Shown: positions 47,218 through 57,262, numbered from the stretch's first letter. The stretch: DNA of 64,000 bases from Geobacillus subterraneus (GCF_001618685.1 NZ_CP014342.1:496001-560000), one strand, 5' to 3'. Numbers and translations are program-made. Notes: generated by a model from the letters alone, not told the origin.

Positions 47218-47679
47218 ATGCGATGTCCGTCATGCCATCATCAAGGCACGCGCGTGCTTGATTCGCGTCCGGCCGAGGAAGGCCGTTCGATCCGCCGCCG
47301 GCGGGAGTGCGAACAATGCCATTACCGGTTTACGACGTTTGAGCGGATCGAGGAGCCGCCGCTCATTGTCGTGAAAAAAGAGGGAACGCGAGAGGAATTC
47401 AGCCGGGAAAAAATTTTGCGCGGCTTGATTAAAGCGTGCGAAAAACGGCCGGTGGCGCTCGAGGAACTGGAAAAAGTGACGCAAGAAATCGAGCGTGAGC
47501 TGCGCAACCAAGGTGTATCGGAAGTGAAAAGCGAAACGATCGGCGAAATGGTCATGGAGCGGCTGTCGCGCATCGATGAAGTGGCCTATGTGCGCTTCGC
47601 TTCCGTCTATCGGCAGTTTAAAGACATTAATGTGTTTATCGAAGAACTAAAAGAGCTGATTAAAAAAGGACAGCGGTAA
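47218..47679 (+). CDS. nrdR: transcriptional repressor NrdR
   Basis: Repressor of ribonucleotide reductase genes that senses ATP/dATP. The 153-residue protein has a zinc ribbon (Cys3, Cys6, Cys31, Cys34) followed by an ATP-cone domain (about 49-139). Start at MRCPSCHH with GGAGTG before it. In B. subtilis the orthologue (YtcG) also precedes dnaB. Confidence 0.97.
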   Translation: MRCPSCHHQGTRVLDSRPAEEGRSIRRRRECEQCHYRFTTFERIEEPPLIVVKKEGTREEFSREKILRGLIKACEKRPVALEELEKVTQEIERELRNQGVSEVKSETIGEMVMERLSRIDEVAYVRFASVYRQFKDINVFIEELKELIKKGQR

Positions 47680-47713
47680 AAGGGCTTTGGCGTTAGGCGG
47701 CAAGCCCTTTTTT
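47678..47713 (+). terminator. hairpin between nrdR and dnaB
   Basis: AAAAGGGCTT at 47678-47687 pairs with AAGCCCTTTT at 47702-47711, then T-rich. It may only partly stop transcription into dnaB, as the genes are otherwise close. Confidence 0.8.
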
Positions 47714-47783
47714 CAACGGTTTTTCGGGCAGGAAAGGAGAGAGACGGGTTGAAACAACTACGGCGGAATGGAAGGTCGGGACG

Positions 47784-49175
47784 ATGGAACACCATTGGAA
47801 AGAACTGATTGCCGTCGACCGGTACACGGTGCAAAGCCGCGGAATCGTGCATGATGTGGATCGGAAAGTGTTGACGATGCTCTATCAGCCGCTCATTGGC
47901 TATCGCGCGCTCGCGCTTTATATGACGCTTTGGGGGGAGCTTGAGCTGCTCGGCGGACGGGAAGCGACCCATCACCGGCTAATGGCGCTGATGCAATGCG
48001 GGCTGCCGGACATTTACAGCGAACGGCTGAAGCTTGAAGGAATCGGACTGTTGAATACATATGTCCGCGCTTTGGAAACGGAAGAGACGAAACAGTTTCT
48101 TTACGAGCTGCGTCCGCCGTTGGCGCCTGATCAGTTTTTCCGCGACGAAATGCTCAGTGTCTTTTTGTATCGGCAAGTCGGCCGCCATTTGTTTGCTCGA
48201 CTGAACGAGTTTTTTGCCCGCCCCTCGGTCGACGAGACGAAGTTTACCCGGGTGACGCGCTCGTTTTCCGATGTTTTTTCATCCGTCCAAGCGGAGCAAA
48301 TCGTCGCCGGTTTCGGCGAAGAAGCGAGACATGAACTCGAGCCGCCGGACGGGAAGGTGCACATCGGACGGGATGAGGCAGCGTATGCGCTCGATGACGG
48401 CGTGTTTGATTTTGATCTGTTTTTTGCCGGATTATCGAAACAGATGGTGCCGCGCCGGGCGGTGACGGCGAAAGTGAGAGAGGCGATCAAAAGGCTGGCC
48501 TTTTTATACGGCATTCCGCCGCTTGAAATGCAAAAAATCGTCCTTGGCGTCATCGATCCGGCGTACCATATCGATATTGATGCGCTGCGCCAGGCGGCGC
48601 GCGAATGGTATGAGCTTGAGCATGGGGGCGCCGCGCCGCGGCTTGTCGAACGGGTGCAGCCGCTCGCCCACCGGACGATGGAGAGCGTCGAACCGCGCAC
48701 GAAGGAAGAGCTGTTAATGAAGCAGCTCGAAACGATTTCCCCGCGCCAGCTGCTGAAAGAAATTGCCGGCGGTGCGGAACCGTCGCTGGGCGATTTGCAG
48801 CTGATTGAAGACATTATGTTTCAGCAACAGCTCCTCCCCGGTGTCGTCAACGTATTGATTTATTACGTGATGCTGCGGACGAATATGAAACTATCAAAAA
48901 AATATGTCGAAAAAATTGCCAGCCATTGGGCGCGCAAAAAAGTGCGGACGGTCAAAGAAGCGATGGAGCTGGCCAAAGAGGAAGCAAAGACATACCAAAA
49001 TTGGGCGAATGAGAAGGAAAAAGGAACACGGACTGTGCGCAAGGTTGTGCGTACAGAAATCGTTCCCGATTGGCTGAAGATGGATTACAGCCAACCGGAC
49101 GACGACGACTTTGATGTGGAACAGGCGCGCAAAGAGCTTGAAGAACGGCTGAAAAAATATCGTGATGGATCGTAG
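47784..49175 (+). CDS. dnaB: replication initiation and membrane attachment protein DnaB
   Basis: Bacillus-type helicase-loading protein (not the helicase), which acts with DnaD and DnaI at oriC and restart sites. The 463-residue protein is helical with DnaB/DnaD-type (DDBH) modules near the N-terminus and at about 320-400. A charged C-terminal tail ends in KELEERLKKYRDGS. GGAAGG precedes the ATG at 47784. Followed 11 bases later by dnaI. Confidence 0.95.
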   Translation: MEHHWKELIAVDRYTVQSRGIVHDVDRKVLTMLYQPLIGYRALALYMTLWGELELLGGREATHHRLMALMQCGLPDIYSERLKLEGIGLLNTYVRALETEETKQFLYELRPPLAPDQFFRDEMLSVFLYRQVGRHLFARLNEFFARPSVDETKFTRVTRSFSDVFSSVQAEQIVAGFGEEARHELEPPDGKVHIGRDEAAYALDDGVFDFDLFFAGLSKQMVPRRAVTAKVREAIKRLAFLYGIPPLEMQKIVLGVIDPAYHIDIDALRQAAREWYELEHGGAAPRLVERVQPLAHRTMESVEPRTKEELLMKQLETISPRQLLKEIAGGAEPSLGDLQLIEDIMFQQQLLPGVVNVLIYYVMLRTNMKLSKKYVEKIASHWARKKVRTVKEAMELAKEEAKTYQNWANEKEKGTRTVRKVVRTEIVPDWLKMDYSQPDDDDFDVEQARKELEERLKKYRDGS

Positions 49176-49186
49176 GTGTAAAAGTG

Positions 49187-50128
49187 ATGGAACGAGTAAA
49201 CCACTTGTTGCAGCGGCTGCTTGGCAACCAAGGGTTTAAGCAGCGTTACGAACAAATGAGGCGCTATATTTTGACACATCCGGACGTGCAGCCGTTTTTG
49301 CGGGCGCACGAGCAGCGGCTGTCAGACGATATGGTTGACCGCAGTTTGATGAAGCTGTATGAATTTATCGAGCAAAGCCGGCACTGCCGCCAATGCCCGG
49401 GGCTTGAGCAATGCCCGAACATGCTGCCGGGGTACCACCCGAACTTGGTGATCGTCGGCGGGCGGATTGACACCGAGTATGACCGCTGTCCCAAAAAAGT
49501 GCAAGACGACGAGCGGAGGCAGCAGGAATCGCTGATTCAAAGCATGTTTGTCCCGCGGGAAATTTTAAACGCCTCACTGTCTGACCTTGACCTTAGCGAT
49601 GACGGGCGGATTAAAGCGATCAAGTTCGCCGAGAAGTTTGTGACAGAATACAAACCGGGAAAAAAAATGAAAGGGTTATATTTGCACGGATCGTTTGGCG
49701 TCGGCAAAACGTATTTGCTTGGGGCGATCGCCAATGAGCTCGCCAAGCGAAACATTCCGTCGCTCATTGTCTATGTGCCGGAGCTGTTTCGTGAGCTGAA
49801 ACATTCGCTTCAAGACCAGACGATGAACGAAAAGCTCGATTACGTGAAAAAAGTGCCTATTTTGATGCTCGATGATCTCGGCGCTGAGGCGATGTCAAGC
49901 TGGGTGCGCGACGATGTGCTCGGCCCGATTTTGCAATACCGGATGTTTGAAAACTTGCCGACCTTTTTTACGTCCAACTTTGATCTGCAGCAGCTTGCCC
50001 ATCATTTAACGTATTCGCAGCGCGGCGAGGAGGAGAAGGTGAAGGCGGCGCGCATCATGGAACGGATTCGCTACTTGGCGTACCCGATTGAACTGACCGG
50101 GCCAAACCGCCGCGAGCAAAACGGCTAA
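49187..50128 (+). CDS. dnaI: primosomal helicase loader DnaI
   Basis: AAA+ ATPase that loads the replicative helicase. The 313-residue protein has an N-terminal helicase-binding domain with a Cys/His zinc site (CRQCPGLEQCPNMLPGYHP, about 67-85). The ATPase follows, with Walker A GSFGVGKT at 168-175 and Walker B PILMLDDLGAE at about 222-232. The ATG at 49187 is preferred to the adjoining GTG at 49184. Operon with dnaB. Confidence 0.96.
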   Translation: MERVNHLLQRLLGNQGFKQRYEQMRRYILTHPDVQPFLRAHEQRLSDDMVDRSLMKLYEFIEQSRHCRQCPGLEQCPNMLPGYHPNLVIVGGRIDTEYDRCPKKVQDDERRQQESLIQSMFVPREILNASLSDLDLSDDGRIKAIKFAEKFVTEYKPGKKMKGLYLHGSFGVGKTYLLGAIANELAKRNIPSLIVYVPELFRELKHSLQDQTMNEKLDYVKKVPILMLDDLGAEAMSSWVRDDVLGPILQYRMFENLPTFFTSNFDLQQLAHHLTYSQRGEEEKVKAARIMERIRYLAYPIELTGPNRREQNG

Positions 50129-50169
50129 TCGACGCGCCGCATTCTCGCAACCCTTGTCCGCTCTTTGCC

Positions 50170-50202
50170 ATCGGCTCCTGAAAACAGGGCGCCGATTTTT
50201 TT
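50170..50202 (+). terminator. dnaBI terminator
   Basis: ATCGGC at 50170-50175 pairs with GCCGAT at 50191-50196, with an inner CCTG/CAGG stem, followed by seven T. Confidence 0.88.
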
Positions 50203-50250
50203 GTCTGGCCGCGCTTAGGTGAAACGACGCTAAGCTTTGCGCTTTTTTTA

Positions 50251-50280
50251 GTCTAAACGGCCGGTTGTCCCCATATATAT
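50251..50280 (+). promoter_or_regulatory. possible SigE/SigK promoter of ytxC
   Basis: GTCTAAA at 50251-50257 and CATATATA at 50272-50279 are 14 bases apart, resembling mother-cell sporulation promoters. The start is about 40 bases downstream. Confidence 0.4.
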
Positions 50281-50318
50281 AAACCAAGCATTGATCTCGG
50301 ACGAAGGGGGGACAGCGG

Positions 50319-51194
50319 GTGATCGAAATCCATTTTGACGAGGCAAGCGAGGCGGAGAAATTGTTTTGGCTGCTGAATGAACGGAAACGGGATGCGTGTC
50401 CGCTGTTTCACGCCGCCTATGACGGAAACAACACCGTGGCGGTTTACATACATGGTGAGGAGAAGCACGTGCTTGAGAGGCATATCATACCGGCCATGAC
50501 GGCGTTTGTGCAGGAAATGGTGGAAGATCGGCTGCTTTTATCGATCATCTCTGACGTCTTTTATTTCCGTGATGTGGAAGAACAGCAGCAAATTTTAGCG
50601 CTCGCCCATTCGTTTTTGGACGGCGAGCGGCGCGACTACCGGAAAGGGGCGGCGTTTGCCGCTTCGCGCGCGGCTCTTGTGCGCGGCGCGTTCGCTTCCT
50701 TTTTGCGCGATGGGCTGTCGTTTTCGTTTTCTTCCTTTGTCACGTTTCGGTTAAAGCCGTATATGGAGCGCCTCCAACATTACGTCGAGCTGGCGATTGA
50801 CGAATACAAACTGGAGCAGGAATACCAAACCTTTGTGCAAATGCTGCGCGACTGTCTTGCCTCCCGGACGCCGAAATGGACGCGCCTCTATTTAGTGCAC
50901 GATCCGCCGCGCTTTTTGTTTTATGACAGCGACCGACGCGAATTGTCAACGGCTGAAGTGAAGCAAATGATTGACCGCCACCTCGTCTTCAGCCAGCCGA
51001 TGTACATCGATTCTTCCGTGCTGGCGCCGCTTGTTTCGCTTGCCCCGGCTGAAATCGAGCTGTACACGGACCACCCGGATGACGGCATGGTGCAGACGAT
51101 GCAAAACGTGTTCCAAGAGCGGCTTCGCCTCCGGCGGCGCGCCGATTTTCTCCGCCCGTCTCCCGCCAGCGCGGGAAAGCGGGAAGAATCTTGA
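50319..51194 (+). CDS. ytxC: sporulation protein YtxC family
   Basis: A 291-residue soluble protein matching B. subtilis YtxC in place and length; the family is linked to sporulation but its action is not known. It is mixed alpha/beta with a long helical centre (about 140-185) and an aromatic segment SFVTFRLKPYMERLQ. The start is GTG after GAAGGGGGGACAG. The putative sporulation-type promoter upstream supports its role. Confidence 0.9.
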   Translation: MIEIHFDEASEAEKLFWLLNERKRDACPLFHAAYDGNNTVAVYIHGEEKHVLERHIIPAMTAFVQEMVEDRLLLSIISDVFYFRDVEEQQQILALAHSFLDGERRDYRKGAAFAASRAALVRGAFASFLRDGLSFSFSSFVTFRLKPYMERLQHYVELAIDEYKLEQEYQTFVQMLRDCLASRTPKWTRLYLVHDPPRFLFYDSDRRELSTAEVKQMIDRHLVFSQPMYIDSSVLAPLVSLAPAEIELYTDHPDDGMVQTMQNVFQERLRLRRRADFLRPSPASAGKREES

Positions 51195-51219
51195 TTTTTC
51201 CTGTTGTTTTCGCTATAAT
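51191..51219 (+). promoter_or_regulatory. SigA promoter of the thrS T-box unit
   Basis: TTGATT at 51191-51196 and a perfect TATAAT at 51214-51219 are exactly 17 bases apart. It overlaps the ytxC stop codon. Confidence 0.8.
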
Positions 51220-51225
51220 GACGTC

Positions 51226-51487
51226 ATGAAAATGAATGAACACAAGCGATGATGAGGACATGGGCGCATTTTTACGGTTTCCAGAGAGGGAAGGCAGCGG
51301 CTGGAACCTTCCTAACACGAAAAATGTGCTTACCCCCTCAGAGCTGCGGCAGCGAACGCAACGCCCAGTAGTTGCCGCCGGCGGACGGCCGTTATCGGTG
51401 TTGAGCCATGGCGTTGGTTTGCCATGGGAAGAAGGGTGGAACCACGACGAAAACTCGTCCCTTTTTGAGGGAGGAGTTTTTTTATTT
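51226..51487 (+). ncRNA. T-box leader of thrS (threonine)
   Basis: tRNA-sensing leader that allows read-through when uncharged tRNA-Thr binds. Visible parts are the stem-I AG bulge region (AGAGAGGGAAGG at about 51281-51292), a candidate ACC specifier at 51332-51334, and the T-box AGGGTGGAACCACG at 51433-51446. The competing terminator is ACTCGTCCC (51453-51461) with GGGAGGAGT (51469-51477) and seven T. The specifier position is by eye. Confidence 0.95.
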
Positions 51488-51514
51488 TGACATCAATGCA
51501 AAGGAGTGAACTTC

Positions 51515-53464
51515 ATGCCAGACGTCATTCGCATTACGTTCCCGGACGGAGCGCAAAAGGAGTTTCCAAGCGGAACGTCAACCGAAGACATCGCCGCCTC
51601 GATCAGCCCGGGGCTGAAGAAAAAAGCGGTCGCCGGAAAATGGAACGGCCGATTCGTCGATTTGCGCACGCCGCTTCACGAAGACGGCGAGCTCGTGATT
51701 ATTACCCAAGACATGCCTGAGGCGCTTGACATTTTGCGCCATAGCACCGCCCATTTAATGGCGCAGGCCATCAAGCGGCTGTATGACAACGTTAAGCTTG
51801 GCGTCGGCCCGGTCATTGAAAACGGCTTCTACTATGATATTGATATGGAGCATAAGCTGACGCCGGATGATTTGCCGAAAATTGAGGCGGAAATGCGCAA
51901 CATTGTCAAAGAAAATCTCGACATCGTCCGCAAAGAAGTGAGCCGCGATGAGGCCATTCGCCTGTATGACGAAATCGGCGACGACTTGAAACTCGAGTTG
52001 ATCCGCGACATTCCGGAAGGTGAGACGATTTCCATCTACGAGCAAGGCGAGTTTTTCGATCTTTGCCGCGGCGTGCACGTGCCGTCGACCGGGAAAATCA
52101 AAGAGTTTAAGCTCCTTAGCATCTCGGGCGCGTACTGGCGCGGCGACAGCAACAACAAAATGCTGCAGCGCATTTACGGCACGGCGTTTTTCAAAAAAGA
52201 AGAGTTGGATCATTATTTGCACTTGCTTGAAGAGGCGAAAGAGCGTGACCATCGCAAGCTTGGCAAAGAGCTCGAGCTGTTTACGACATCGCAAAAAGTC
52301 GGACAAGGGCTGCCGCTTTGGCTGCCGAAAGGGGCGACGATCCGCCGCCTGATCGAACGGTACATCGTCGATAAAGAAATCGCCCTTGGCTACGACCACG
52401 TATATACGCCGGTGCTCGGCAGCGTCGAGCTGTATAAGACGTCAGGCCACTGGGACCATTATAAAGAAAACATGTTCCCGCCGATGGAAATGGATAACGA
52501 ACAGCTTGTGCTGCGGCCGATGAACTGTCCGCACCATATGATGATTTATAAAAGCAAGCTTCATAGCTACCGCGAGCTGCCGATCCGCATCGCCGAGCTC
52601 GGCACGATGCACCGCTACGAAATGTCCGGGGCGCTTACCGGGCTGCAGCGCGTCCGCGGCATGACGCTCAATGACGCCCATATTTTCGTGCGTCCGGACC
52701 AAATTAAAGATGAGTTTAAGCGCGTCGTCAATTTGATTTTGGAAGTATACAAAGACTTTGGGCTCGACGAATATTCGTTCCGCCTGTCGTACCGCGACCC
52801 GCACGATAAAGAAAAATATTACGATGACGACGAGATGTGGGAAAAGGCGCAACGCATGCTGCGCGAGGCGATGGACGAGCTTGGGCTCGACTACTACGAG
52901 GCCGAAGGAGAAGCGGCGTTTTACGGGCCGAAGCTCGATGTGCAAGTGCGCACGGCGCTCGGCAAAGATGAAACGCTCTCGACCGTGCAGCTTGATTTCC
53001 TCTTGCCGGAGCGGTTTGACTTAACATACATCGGCGAAGACGGAAAACCGCATCGCCCGGTCGTCATCCACCGCGGCGTTGTTTCCACGATGGAACGGTT
53101 TGTCGCCTTCTTGATCGAAGAATACAAAGGCGCGTTTCCGACGTGGCTTGCCCCGGTGCAGGTGGAAGTCATCCCGGTATCGCCGGAAGCCCATCTCGAT
53201 TATGCATATGAAGTAAAACAAGCGCTGCAGGCGAACGGCTTCCGTGTCGAAGTCGACGAACGTGATGAAAAAATCGGTTATAAAATCCGCGAAGCACAAA
53301 TGCAAAAAATTCCGTATATGCTCGTCGTTGGCGACAAAGAAGCGGCCGAGCGGGCGGTCAACGTCCGCCGCTACGGCGAAAAAGAAAGCCGGACGGTCGC
53401 GCTTGATGAATTTATTGCTATGCTGGAAGAAGATGTGCGGCAAAAACAGGCGAAGGAACGATGA
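51515..53464 (+). CDS. thrS: threonyl-tRNA synthetase
   Basis: Charges tRNA-Thr. The 649-residue class II synthetase has an N-terminal TGS domain (5-63) and an editing domain with [10 protein letters not shown] and a downstream CRGVHVP segment. The catalytic core has zinc ligands Cys and His in MNCPHHM and His in VVIHRGVV. An anticodon-binding domain lies at about 540-640. AAGGAGTG supports the ATG at 51515 rather than an in-frame GTG inside the site. Controlled by the T-box upstream. Confidence 0.98.
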   Translation: MPDVIRITFPDGAQKEFPSGTSTEDIAASISPGLKKKAVAGKWNGRFVDLRTPLHEDGELVIITQDMPEALDILRHSTAHLMAQAIKRLYDNVKLGVGPVIENGFYYDIDMEHKLTPDDLPKIEAEMRNIVKENLDIVRKEVSRDEAIRLYDEIGDDLKLELIRDIPEGETISIYEQGEFFDLCRGVHVPSTGKIKEFKLLSISGAYWRGDSNNKMLQRIYGTAFFKKEELDHYLHLLEEAKERDHRKLGKELELFTTSQKVGQGLPLWLPKGATIRRLIERYIVDKEIALGYDHVYTPVLGSVELYKTSGHWDHYKENMFPPMEMDNEQLVLRPMNCPHHMMIYKSKLHSYRELPIRIAELGTMHRYEMSGALTGLQRVRGMTLNDAHIFVRPDQIKDEFKRVVNLILEVYKDFGLDEYSFRLSYRDPHDKEKYYDDDEMWEKAQRMLREAMDELGLDYYEAEGEAAFYGPKLDVQVRTALGKDETLSTVQLDFLLPERFDLTYIGEDGKPHRPVVIHRGVVSTMERFVAFLIEEYKGAFPTWLAPVQVEVIPVSPEAHLDYAYEVKQALQANGFRVEVDERDEKIGYKIREAQMQKIPYMLVVGDKEAAERAVNVRRYGEKESRTVALDEFIAMLEEDVRQKQAKER

Positions 53465-53471
53465 ACTAACA

Positions 53472-53514
53472 GCGGCCCGCAGGCGGCATGCCCGCTTGCC
53501 GGGCCGCGTTTGTT
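53472..53514 (+). terminator. thrS terminator
   Basis: GCGGCCCG at 53472-53479 pairs with CGGGCCGC at 53500-53507, with an inner GCAGGCGG/CCCGCTTGC stem. The tail GTTTGTTTC is only moderately T-rich. Confidence 0.75.
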
Positions 53515-53656
53515 TCATGGCGGACGGCTGCGCTGTACCAGAAACAGAGGAGAGAAGGACGGCAAAACTTTTTTGTAAAAAATCATCAATTTTCTCTTGT
53601 CAACGAAATGATGTTTCGCTATAATAAAGGACGTTGTGTTTATCAAGAGTGGCTCC

Positions 53657-53685
53657 TTGACATGCCATCGCCAAGGTGGTATAGT
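53657..53685 (+). promoter_or_regulatory. SigA promoter of infC-rpmI-rplT
   Basis: A perfect TTGACA at 53657-53662 and TATAGT at 53680-53685 are 17 bases apart. Transcription should start near 53692. Confidence 0.85.
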
Positions 53686-53691
53686 GTATAA

Positions 53692-53837
53692 AGTGGAATG
53701 ATTGCTTGTTTGTAACAAAAGCAGAAGCACCCGCTTCTCACCTGACCGGCGCCTGGGCGGCTGTTGGCAGGTTGTTACGGTTCGCCAATGGTTTGTTCGA
53801 ACGTCGTGCGCGGGTGCTTTGTGCATCCGCGCTTTTT
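53692..53837 (+). ncRNA. L20 leader (ribosomal protein L20 autoregulation)
   Basis: GAAGCACCCGC at about 53727-53737 can pair with the left arm of the terminator GCGCGGGTGC (53808-53817) or leave it free to pair with GCATCCGCGC (53823-53832), followed by five T. This matches the known Bacillaceae L20 leader, where L20 binding favours termination. The operon it controls encodes L20, as expected. Confidence 0.9.
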
Positions 53838-53900
53838 CATTAGGAGCGGGGCTCTGCCGGCAAACAAGCCAGTCGGAAAAAACCTTGGAGGTGGCTCATT

Positions 53901-54419
53901 ATTAGCAAAGATTTTATTATCAACGAACAAATTCGTGCCCGGGAAGTGCGCTTAATCGATCAAAACGGCGATCAGCTCGGCATTAAGTCGAAGCAGGAAG
54001 CGCTCGAGATCGCGGCAAGACGCAACTTGGACCTTGTCCTTGTCGCCCCGAACGCCAAACCGCCCGTTTGCCGCATTATGGATTACGGCAAATTCCGTTT
54101 TGAACAGCAAAAGAAAGAAAAAGAAGCGCGCAAAAAACAAAAGGTGATCAACATTAAAGAGGTGCGCCTCAGCCCGACGATCGAGGAGCATGACTTCAAC
54201 ACGAAACTGCGCAACGCGCGCAAGTTTTTGGAAAAAGGCGATAAAGTGAAGGCGACGATCCGGTTTAAAGGGCGGGCGATCACCCATAAAGAAATCGGAC
54301 AGCGCGTCCTTGACCGCTTCTCGGAAGCATGCGCCGACATTGCGGTCGTCGAAACGGCACCGAAAATGGACGGACGCAACATGTTTTTAGTGCTGGCACC
54401 GAAAAACGACAACAAGTAA
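53901..54419 (+). CDS. infC: translation initiation factor IF-3, ATT start
   Basis: Binds the 30S subunit and enforces start-codon choice. Read from ATT at 53901 the protein has 172 residues and begins [14 protein letters not shown], the expected N-terminus. GGAGGTGG is placed six bases before it. The first ordinary start would be an ATG 45 bases later, cutting away conserved residues. The N-domain, Lys-rich linker (about 73-90) and C-domain are complete. ATT starts in infC are known to permit autoregulation by IF-3. Confidence 0.95.
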   Translation: MSKDFIINEQIRAREVRLIDQNGDQLGIKSKQEALEIAARRNLDLVLVAPNAKPPVCRIMDYGKFRFEQQKKEKEARKKQKVINIKEVRLSPTIEEHDFNTKLRNARKFLEKGDKVKATIRFKGRAITHKEIGQRVLDRFSEACADIAVVETAPKMDGRNMFLVLAPKNDNK

Positions 54420-54431
54420 GGAGGAACTACG

Positions 54432-54632
54432 ATGCCAAAAATGAAAACTCACCGCGGCTCGGCCAAACGGTTCAAAAAAACGGCGAGCGGCAAATTAAAA
54501 CGCGGCCATGCGTATACGAGCCACTTGTTTGCGAATAAAACGAAAAAACAAAAACGCCAGCTGCGCAAAGCGACGCTCGTCTCGCCTGGCGATTTCAAGC
54601 GCATCCGTCAAATGCTTGACAACTTGAAATAA
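54432..54632 (+). CDS. rpmI: ribosomal protein bL35
   Basis: A 66-residue, strongly basic 50S protein beginning [19 protein letters not shown], typical of bL35. AAGGAGGAAC precedes the ATG. It lies 12 bases after infC and 25 before rplT in the autoregulated infC-rpmI-rplT operon. Confidence 0.98.
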   Translation: MPKMKTHRGSAKRFKKTASGKLKRGHAYTSHLFANKTKKQKRQLRKATLVSPGDFKRIRQMLDNLK

Positions 54633-54657
54633 TGACCGATCATAGGAGGGAACGATT

Positions 54658-55017
54658 ATGCCACGCGTAAAAGGTGGACCAGTGACGCGCAGACGTCGCA
54701 AAAAAGTATTAAAGCTTGCGAAAGGGTATTTTGGCGCGAAACACGCGTTATATAGAGTTGCGAACCAGCAAGTGATGAAATCGCTCATGTATGCGTACCG
54801 TGACCGCCGTCAACGGAAGCGCGATTTCCGCAAATTGTGGATCGCCCGCATCAACGCGGCGGCCCGCCAAAACGGCCTGTCTTACAGCCGCCTCATGCAC
54901 GGCTTGAAACTGGCTGGCGTCGAAGTAAACCGGAAAATGCTCGCTGACTTGGCGGTCAATGACCAAGCGGCATTTGCCCAACTCGCTGATTTGGCAAAAG
55001 CGAACTTGAATAAGTAA
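54658..55017 (+). CDS. rplT: ribosomal protein bL20
   Basis: A 119-residue basic 50S assembly protein beginning [15 protein letters not shown]. It also acts as the repressor of its own operon through the leader at 53692-53837. Its ribosome site is AGGAGGG. A strong terminator follows the stop. Confidence 0.98.
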   Translation: MPRVKGGPVTRRRRKKVLKLAKGYFGAKHALYRVANQQVMKSLMYAYRDRRQRKRDFRKLWIARINAAARQNGLSYSRLMHGLKLAGVEVNRKMLADLAVNDQAAFAQLADLAKANLNK

Positions 55018-55021
55018 TTAC

Positions 55022-55055
55022 GATGGCCATCCTGAACGGGGATGGCCATTTTTAT
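55022..55055 (+). terminator. infC operon terminator
   Basis: GATGGCCATCC pairs with GGATGGCCATT, followed by TTTATT. Confidence 0.92.
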
Positions 55056-55084
55056 TATAGAAAATGGAGTGAGGGAGGGACCGT

Positions 55085-55336
55085 ATGATACAATATGCCA
55101 TAGCCGTCAATCTTCTCGCTTTTTTTGCCATGGGGCTTGATAAATATAAGGCGAGACGCCATCGTTTCCGCATCGCTGAGCGGACGCTTTGGCTGCTGGC
55201 GTGGGTGGGCGGCGCTTTCGGAGCCATGGCGGGCATGTATACGTTTCGCCATAAAACGCGCCATCGTGGATTTCGATACGGCTTGCCGCTGTTGGCGACG
55301 GCAGAATTCATTGTGTATTGGCAGTGGATCGAGTAG
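55085..55336 (+). CDS. ysdA: DUF1294 membrane protein YsdA
   Basis: An 83-residue protein with about three hydrophobic segments and the conserved DKYKARRHRFRIAERTLWLL and HKTRHRGFRYG stretches of DUF1294. Function unknown. GGAGGGACCGT precedes the ATG; place after rplT is as in B. subtilis. Confidence 0.9.
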   Translation: MIQYAIAVNLLAFFAMGLDKYKARRHRFRIAERTLWLLAWVGGAFGAMAGMYTFRHKTRHRGFRYGLPLLATAEFIVYWQWIE

Positions 55337-55351
55337 AAAGGGGAGGAGAGA

Positions 55352-55837
55352 ATGAACTGGACCTTGCTTTACGACATGCAGCGGATGTTGGATGAGCGGA
55401 TTGAAGCGGAGCACGGTCTCGTGCAGGAAGACTTGTTCAGCCGAAAGATGCTCGCCTTTCTCGTTGAACTCGGCGAGCTGGCGAACGAGACGCGCTGTTT
55501 TAAGTTTTGGAGCGTGAAGCCGTCTTCACCGACAGAGAAAGTGCTTGAAGAGTACGTCGATGGGTTGCACTTTTTGCTTTCGCTCGGCCTTGAGTGCGGC
55601 TTGTTTTATCAAGAAAATGAAGCCCCGTTAGCCGAGCGGTCGCTAGTCGAACAGTTTCTCGCCGTGTTTCATGCCGCTGACCGGTTTGGGATGACGAAAG
55701 CGAGTGCGGATTATCACGAGCTGTTTACCGAGTATTTGTGCCTTGGCGCGGCGCTTGGTTTTTCGCCAGATGAAATCACCGCCGCGTATCGCCGGAAAAA
55801 TGAAGTGAACCACCAACGGCAAAATGAACGGTATTAA
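55352..55837 (+). CDS. all-alpha dUTP diphosphatase
   Basis: Predicted to hydrolyse dUTP to dUMP and so keep uracil out of DNA. The 161-residue protein belongs to the dimeric, all-helical dUTPase/MazG-like group. Acidic metal-binding motifs are seen in ELGELANETR (about 34-43) and EEYVDGLHF (about 69-77), with KFW between. The ATG follows GGGGAGGAGAG. B. subtilis does not have it at this place. Confidence 0.88.
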   Translation: MNWTLLYDMQRMLDERIEAEHGLVQEDLFSRKMLAFLVELGELANETRCFKFWSVKPSSPTEKVLEEYVDGLHFLLSLGLECGLFYQENEAPLAERSLVEQFLAVFHAADRFGMTKASADYHELFTEYLCLGAALGFSPDEITAAYRRKNEVNHQRQNERY

Positions 55838-55935
55838 GTTCTTTTTCTTTCGGATGACAAATGATTGAATTTTGCCAACCGCCAGCTTTTTCAAGTATAA
55901 TAAAAAAGTGGACAAAAACGGAAAGGGGTGCCAAG

Positions 55936-57024
55936 ATGGCGAAGTTAGACGAAACGTTGACGATGCTGAAAGCGCTGACCGATGCCAAAGGCGTGCCGGG
56001 CAATGAACGGGAAGCGCGCGAAGTCATGAAAACATACATAGCTCCTTATGCCGATGACGTGACCACCGACGGGCTCGGCAGCTTGATCGCCAAAAAAGAA
56101 GGGAAATCCGGCGGGCCGAAAGTGATGATCGCCGGTCATTTGGACGAAGTCGGCTTTATGGTCACGCAAATCGATGACAAAGGATTCATCCGCTTTCAGA
56201 CGCTCGGCGGCTGGTGGAGCCAAGTGATGCTCGCCCAACGCGTGACGATTGTGACGAAAAAAGGCGACATCACCGGTGTCATCGGGTCGAAGCCGCCGCA
56301 CATTCTTCCGCCGGAAGCGCGCAAAAAGCCGGTCGACATCAAAGACATGTTCATCGACATCGGCGCGACGAGCCGCGAGGAAGCCATGGAATGGGGCGTT
56401 CGCCCGGGCGATATGATCGTGCCGTATTTTGAATTCACGGTATTGAACAATGAAAAAATGCTGCTCGCCAAAGCGTGGGACAACCGAATCGGCTGTGCGG
56501 TCGCCATCGATGTGCTCAAGCAGCTGAAGGGCGTCGACCATCCGAACACGGTATACGGCGTTGGCACGGTGCAGGAAGAAGTCGGCTTGCGCGGCGCGCG
56601 CACGGCTGCCCAGTCCGTCCAGCCGGACATCGCCTTTGCCGTTGACGTCGGCGTGGCTGGCGACACGCCGGGCGTGTCGGAAAAAGAAGCGATGGGCAAA
56701 CTCGGTGCCGGCCCGCACATTGTGTTGTACGATGCGACGATGGTGTCACACCGCGGGTTGCGCGAATTTGTCATCGAGGTGGCGGAAGAACTGAACATTC
56801 CGTACCATTTTGACGCCATGCCTGGCGGCGGCACGGACGCAGGGGCGATCCATTTGACAGCGAGCGGTGTCCCGTCGCTGACGATCGCCATTCCGACGCG
56901 CTACATCCACTCGCACGCCGCCATTTTGCATCGCGACGATTATGAAAACACGGTCAAGCTGCTTGTCGAAGTAATCAAACGGCTTGACGCCGACAAAGTG
57001 AAACAACTGACGTTTGACGAATAA
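55936..57024 (+). CDS. ysdC: M42-family aminopeptidase/glutamyl aminopeptidase
   Basis: Dinuclear zinc or cobalt aminopeptidase of 362 residues, related to the thermostable aminopeptidase I of Geobacillus. Ligands are visible as His in AGHLDEVGF (about residue 66), Asp in KAWDNRIGC, the Glu pair in [10 protein letters not shown], Asp in AVDVGVAGD, and His in IHSHAAI. AAGGGGTG supports the ATG at 55936. Position matches B. subtilis ysdC. Confidence 0.95.
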   Translation: MAKLDETLTMLKALTDAKGVPGNEREAREVMKTYIAPYADDVTTDGLGSLIAKKEGKSGGPKVMIAGHLDEVGFMVTQIDDKGFIRFQTLGGWWSQVMLAQRVTIVTKKGDITGVIGSKPPHILPPEARKKPVDIKDMFIDIGATSREEAMEWGVRPGDMIVPYFEFTVLNNEKMLLAKAWDNRIGCAVAIDVLKQLKGVDHPNTVYGVGTVQEEVGLRGARTAAQSVQPDIAFAVDVGVAGDTPGVSEKEAMGKLGAGPHIVLYDATMVSHRGLREFVIEVAEELNIPYHFDAMPGGGTDAGAIHLTASGVPSLTIAIPTRYIHSHAAILHRDDYENTVKLLVEVIKRLDADKVKQLTFDE

Positions 57025-57052
57025 AAACACCGGCCAATTCGGCCGGTGTTCG
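57024..57052. terminator. bidirectional terminator between ysdC and sspI
   Basis: AACACCGGCC at 57026-57035 pairs exactly with GGCCGGTGTT at 57041-57050. The T tract is strong on the sspI side and weak on the ysdC side. Confidence 0.85.
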
Positions 57053-57262
57053 TCATTGTTTCACCGCCTGCTCGAGTGTCGTGAGCATCATGTCTTTTTG
57101 CTGTTCATTGGCGTGCGTCCAAATGGCTTCAAAGAGGACGCCGAGGCCGGGCAAATATTTTTCCTCGCCACGCTGGATCGCGTCCTCGATTGTATTCTCG
57201 AGCTGTTCTTTCGAGTTGTTGGCGACGTTGTGCATAATGGCTTTCCGCAAGTTCAAATCCAT
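57053..57262 (-). CDS. sspI: small acid-soluble spore protein SspI
   Basis: A 69-residue minor spore protein with the SspI pattern [13 protein letters not shown] and [14 protein letters not shown]. It is made in the forespore. GAGGTGAG supports the start at 57262; the longer frame upstream has no site. I could not find a clear SigG promoter. Confidence 0.95.
   Translation of the reverse strand: MDLNLRKAIMHNVANNSKEQLENTIEDAIQRGEEKYLPGLGVLFEAIWTHANEQQKDMMLTTLEQAVKQ

Noticed and set aside
51226-51487. thrS leader as a novel RNA
   Set aside because: All hallmark T-box parts are present, so it is a known class; likewise the pheST leader at 59990-60269.
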